Positions 61,748 through 64,000 of a stretch of DNA of 64,000 nt are shown piece by piece. The stretch is from Mucilaginibacter flavidus. GTDB taxonomy: Bacteria; Bacteroidota; Bacteroidia; Sphingobacteriales; Sphingobacteriaceae. A program made the position numbers and the translations under genes. Under the pieces are notes generated by a model. That model was not told where the DNA came from. It saw only the letters and a list, made by a program, of their open reading frames with translations, and made no database searches. The stretch is taken from NCBI RefSeq assembly GCF_024055575.1, contig NZ_JAMXOE010000011.1, forward strand, positions 62,001 to 126,000. The letters are read 5' to 3'. Position 1 is the stretch's first letter, and every line of letters starts with the position of its first letter.

Positions 61748-62608
61748 TTACCGGTCTTTCTTCAGATCAGCGACCGTCCGTTTCAGGTAGGCCATATCCT
61801 TACAGGCAACCGCTTTGTACGCAAAATTCGCCAGGCTCCGGTTGATATCCAAAACCTCTTCATAATGTTCATCATCGAAAAATACGATCTGTGTCTTTTT
61901 CCGTTCCATTTTAGCGGACGTACCTAGCAGAAATATCTTATTCGTCACAGGTATGCCTATTTGTACCAACTCCCCGATAGCACCCCTGGACCTTAACTGG
62001 TAGCAGGATGTATCCGGTAACAGGAAGTGGTGATCTGCTGACCGGATCCAATAGATGGAAAATGTGATCGGGTCCATCCGCTCTAAAAGCTTAAAGGCGA
62101 TATCGAGGTAACCAGCGATATTCTCATATTTTGTCAAGGGCTGCTTTATCGGCCTCGGCACATCGACGCCGAGGTGGCTTTTAACGCGTTCAAACATATC
62201 CGCCTCTATACGATCCATCGTTCGGTCAAGCCCGGCTTTATATGCCGGGTTCCGGTATTCCCCAACCAGCCCCAGTAGCGCCAGCCAATTCATCGACCAA
62301 TACAGCTTTTCGATCCGGTCATGGCTTTGATCTGTCAGGTCCGCAAGGAAATCCTCCACCACTTTCAGGTGCACCGGGAAATCATCTTCCACCAGCACCT
62401 TCAATTCAATTTCCAGTTGTGCATGGTCAACCTCCCCGTCGATCACTTTCGAATTGGAATAATCCTCGCTGAACAGGGAGCCGGTCGTCAACTTCGAATA
62501 AAAATTGTTTAGCTTTTTATCGTAAACATAGATCTTTTTTTCAGCCGGGTTAAAGAACTGCCGGGATTGACATTGCGAAACATAATGATGATTGACAGGC
62601 GTGCTCAT
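61748..62608 (-). CDS. DUF4238 protein (B)
   Basis: This 286-residue protein opens with a second form of the DUF4238 signature (NHHYVSQCQSRQFFNPAEKK, then IYVYDKKLNNFYSKL), and the rest follows the same layout (DKIEKLYWSMNWLALLG-like helix, SADHHFLLPDTSCYQLRSRG). It is first of the two-gene minus-strand operon. The divergent HNH-like gene starts 60 bp away, so the two promoters share a short region. Confidence 0.75.
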   Translation of the reverse strand: MSTPVNHHYVSQCQSRQFFNPAEKKIYVYDKKLNNFYSKLTTGSLFSEDYSNSKVIDGEVDHAQLEIELKVLVEDDFPVHLKVVEDFLADLTDQSHDRIEKLYWSMNWLALLGLVGEYRNPAYKAGLDRTMDRIEADMFERVKSHLGVDVPRPIKQPLTKYENIAGYLDIAFKLLERMDPITFSIYWIRSADHHFLLPDTSCYQLRSRGAIGELVQIGIPVTNKIFLLGTSAKMERKKTQIVFFDDEHYEEVLDINRSLANFAYKAVACKDMAYLKRTVADLKKDR

Positions 62609-62629
62609 AACCGGCTCAAATAATTACAC

Positions 62630-62637
62630 TAAATTTG
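62630..62637 (+). promoter_or_regulatory. -7 promoter box TAAATTTG of the HNH-like gene
   Basis: TAAATTTG lies 31 bp before the TTG start at 62669 and fits TAnnTTTG. It supports that start, since no in-frame ATG exists between box and conserved N-terminus. Confidence 0.5.
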
Positions 62638-62668
62638 GCGATTCTAACACCCAAAACCAAATCAACCT

Positions 62669-63658
62669 TTGAGCAACTGCATCTATTACAAAGACCAGCC
62701 CGACCTGACCTTTAACAAAGGCGAGCACGTCATCCCGGCGGGCATAGGCGGCCAGCGCAAACTGCCTAAAGGTTACGTGAGCGACCAGTTCAATCATGAC
62801 ATCTCTAAAATAGAAATGGCCTTCATGCGCAATTCCATCATTGCCATGCCGCGCCAATTGGTCGGTCCCGGAAAACGCGGCAAGACCACGCAAAAGGCAA
62901 CCCGTTCGCCGGTCATGGTCATCACCCAGCCCGGCCCGCCGGAAACCCATGCGCTCGGCTACCTATCGCTGGCCAAAGCCATACACCTACCTCAAATAAA
63001 AATGAATACCGCAAGCGGCGAACTCAACTGGTCGGTACCCATCGAAATGGCAGCCAGTCCCGATGACTATCTGAGAGGAGAACTACAGCGTTGCAGCGCA
63101 TACAAGGCGCGGCACATCCCTGATAAAAAATTAAGTGAAGAGGAAGTGATCATTGGCTTTGATGAGCAGCTCTATATCGCTCGTCATCCGGCACGGGATT
63201 TTGAACTGACAACAGCGATCATCGATGGCATAAAAGACGCCATCACCAACAGTGCCGGACCCTACCGGCCGCTTCACCAGCCGGTCAGCTTCAATCAGGT
63301 CAGTGTCATTGCTGACGACTTTTACCGCGTCACCGCCAAGATCGCCCTGAACACGCTGGCCCTGCTGAAAGGGAAAATATTTGTGCTTGGCCCAGCGTTT
63401 GACGTTCTCCGGGCCTACATTACCGATGCCGGTACTAATCCAGGCGTAATCTTTATTCCAAAGCCGAAGTTAATGCCGCAATTTCCGGCTGATGCGCACC
63501 ATTTGATGTTTGCGGCATCGAAAGGCAAGCTTGCTGCCAATGTTTGTTTTTATAACCAGTTCACTGTAAACGTAGTCTTAGCGAACAACTTCGATGAAGA
63601 CTTTCAGCCACTTGTCTATCTCTGCGACTGGCGTAATAAGCAGGAAGGAACGGTGTAG
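62669..63658 (+). CDS. HNH-endonuclease-like protein without zinc-ribbon cysteines
   Basis: This 329-residue protein starts at TTG (the conserved motif lies at residues 3-50, leaving no room for a later start). It resembles HNH_5-type endonucleases: SNCIYYKDQPDL, FNKGEHVIPAGIGGQRKLP, then YVSDQFNHDISKIE. The EH(V/I)IP..GG core (Glu19, His20) and the later Asn42 are kept. The two CxxC pairs expected around the core are reduced to one Cys (CIYY, VSDQFN). It may be inactive or may fold without zinc. The C-terminal 270 residues are unassigned. It is divergent from the DUF4238 pair. Confidence 0.6.
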   Translation: MSNCIYYKDQPDLTFNKGEHVIPAGIGGQRKLPKGYVSDQFNHDISKIEMAFMRNSIIAMPRQLVGPGKRGKTTQKATRSPVMVITQPGPPETHALGYLSLAKAIHLPQIKMNTASGELNWSVPIEMAASPDDYLRGELQRCSAYKARHIPDKKLSEEEVIIGFDEQLYIARHPARDFELTTAIIDGIKDAITNSAGPYRPLHQPVSFNQVSVIADDFYRVTAKIALNTLALLKGKIFVLGPAFDVLRAYITDAGTNPGVIFIPKPKLMPQFPADAHHLMFAASKGKLAANVCFYNQFTVNVVLANNFDEDFQPLVYLCDWRNKQEGTV

Positions 63659-63691
63659 CAGCTGCTTTAATTCGGTTTCTTTGGAGGCATC

Positions 63692-63897
63692 AGACACCCG
63701 AAATTAAGGCTTTACGCCATGCATGCGGGATGGCCGATGATATGATCGCCATGCTTTACACTTATCCGCAGCTATATGTAGACCTGGGCGTTATTGACTA
63801 TATAATTCCTAAAAAGGAGTTTTACCAATATCTTAAAAGGCTTGTTGATGCCGGTTTTGAAAATAGGATCATGTATGGTTCGGATCAGATGATTTGG
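63692..63897 (+). pseudogene. fragment of an amidohydrolase gene
   Basis: Residues RHPKLRLYAMHAGWP and then DDMIAMLYTYPQLYVDLGVI, ending MYGSDQMIW, match the C-terminal third of the amidohydrolase at 49572-50585. Relative to it, 7 nt are missing after GWP, which breaks the frame, and both ends stop abruptly (no N-terminal two-thirds; unrelated sequence after MIW). It lies just after the HNH-like gene, at the right edge of the putative island. Confidence 0.75.
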
Positions 63898-64000
63898 TTA
63901 AGTTATGAATTAGGTTCCTCATCCGTTAATGATTTTGTTTTAAATTCCATTGTTAATTAAAACTATCCTGTAAAATAGAAAATAACTCCGTTTTAACAAA

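Noticed and set aside
55381..63897. Considered as a prophage or an integrative element with its own integrase
   Set aside because: No integrase, transposase, capsid, portal or relaxase gene is present. If it moved, the enzyme acted from elsewhere or has been lost.

Overview
The window looks like a chromosomal segment from a Bacteroidota member of the Sphingobacteriaceae, most like Mucilaginibacter or Pedobacter. The basis is a SusC/SusD pair, a protein with a type IX secretion (type B) C-terminal domain, many lipoproteins and signal peptides ending in AQ or SQ, several TAnnTTTG (-7) promoters of the Bacteroidota sigma factor, and families common in that group (DUF1080, secreted Gfo/Idh/MocA, DUF2200, DUF6965, DUF4242). 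Genus assignment is inference; there is no rRNA gene to anchor it.

Layout. 1-9.1 kb: a membrane protein, then a minus-strand lodAB-like operon (a CTQ-dependent oxidase with a catalase-like N-terminal domain, and its flavoprotein maturation partner) with a terminator, then an AraC regulator with an aromatic-ring FAD monooxygenase. 9.1-17.6 kb: small metabolic and stress genes (VOC protein, a frameshifted secreted protein, DUF4242 proteins, OsmC, CAP domain, metallo-beta-lactamase fold, peroxiredoxin, lipoprotein) set among several copies of a dispersed repeat. 17.6-25.6 kb: multi-hairpin repeats, a 1503-residue TPR-like/CHAT protease, a flavin monooxygenase and small genes. 25.6-36 kb: a 2H phosphoesterase overlapping a DUF2256 gene missed by length cut-offs, a hydrolase, and a ROK regulator divergent from a five-gene cluster of DUF1080 and Gfo/Idh/MocA enzymes. 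This cluster fits periplasmic oxidation and cleavage of glycosides through 3-keto sugars. 36-48 kb: a TetR gene and a SusCD operon that share an inverted-repeat motif, two phosphoesterases, DUF2200 and a GH39 glycosidase. 48-55 kb: an ArsR/SRPBCC pair with a duplicated palindromic operator, an amidohydrolase, a T9SS cargo protein and a lipoprotein paralogous to the one at 15.9 kb.

55.3-63.9 kb is the most unusual part. A degenerate tRNA-like sequence overlaps the stop codon of a GIY-YIG endonuclease gene. Next comes a two-gene operon coding a GHKL ATPase fused to a PD-(D/E)XK nuclease and a membrane-anchored KAP NTPase, then two convergent DUF4238 genes and an HNH-like gene, and finally a broken fragment of an amidohydrolase related to the intact gene at 49.6 kb. 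I read this as a candidate anti-phage or anti-plasmid island with an integration scar at each edge. The gene contents are seen directly; the defence role is inference from family and context.

Other points worth attention are the oxidase/catalase-like fusion, the DUF4242-cyclase-AraC fusion regulator, the CHAT protease, and several families of structured repeats whose stems differ in sequence but keep their pairing.
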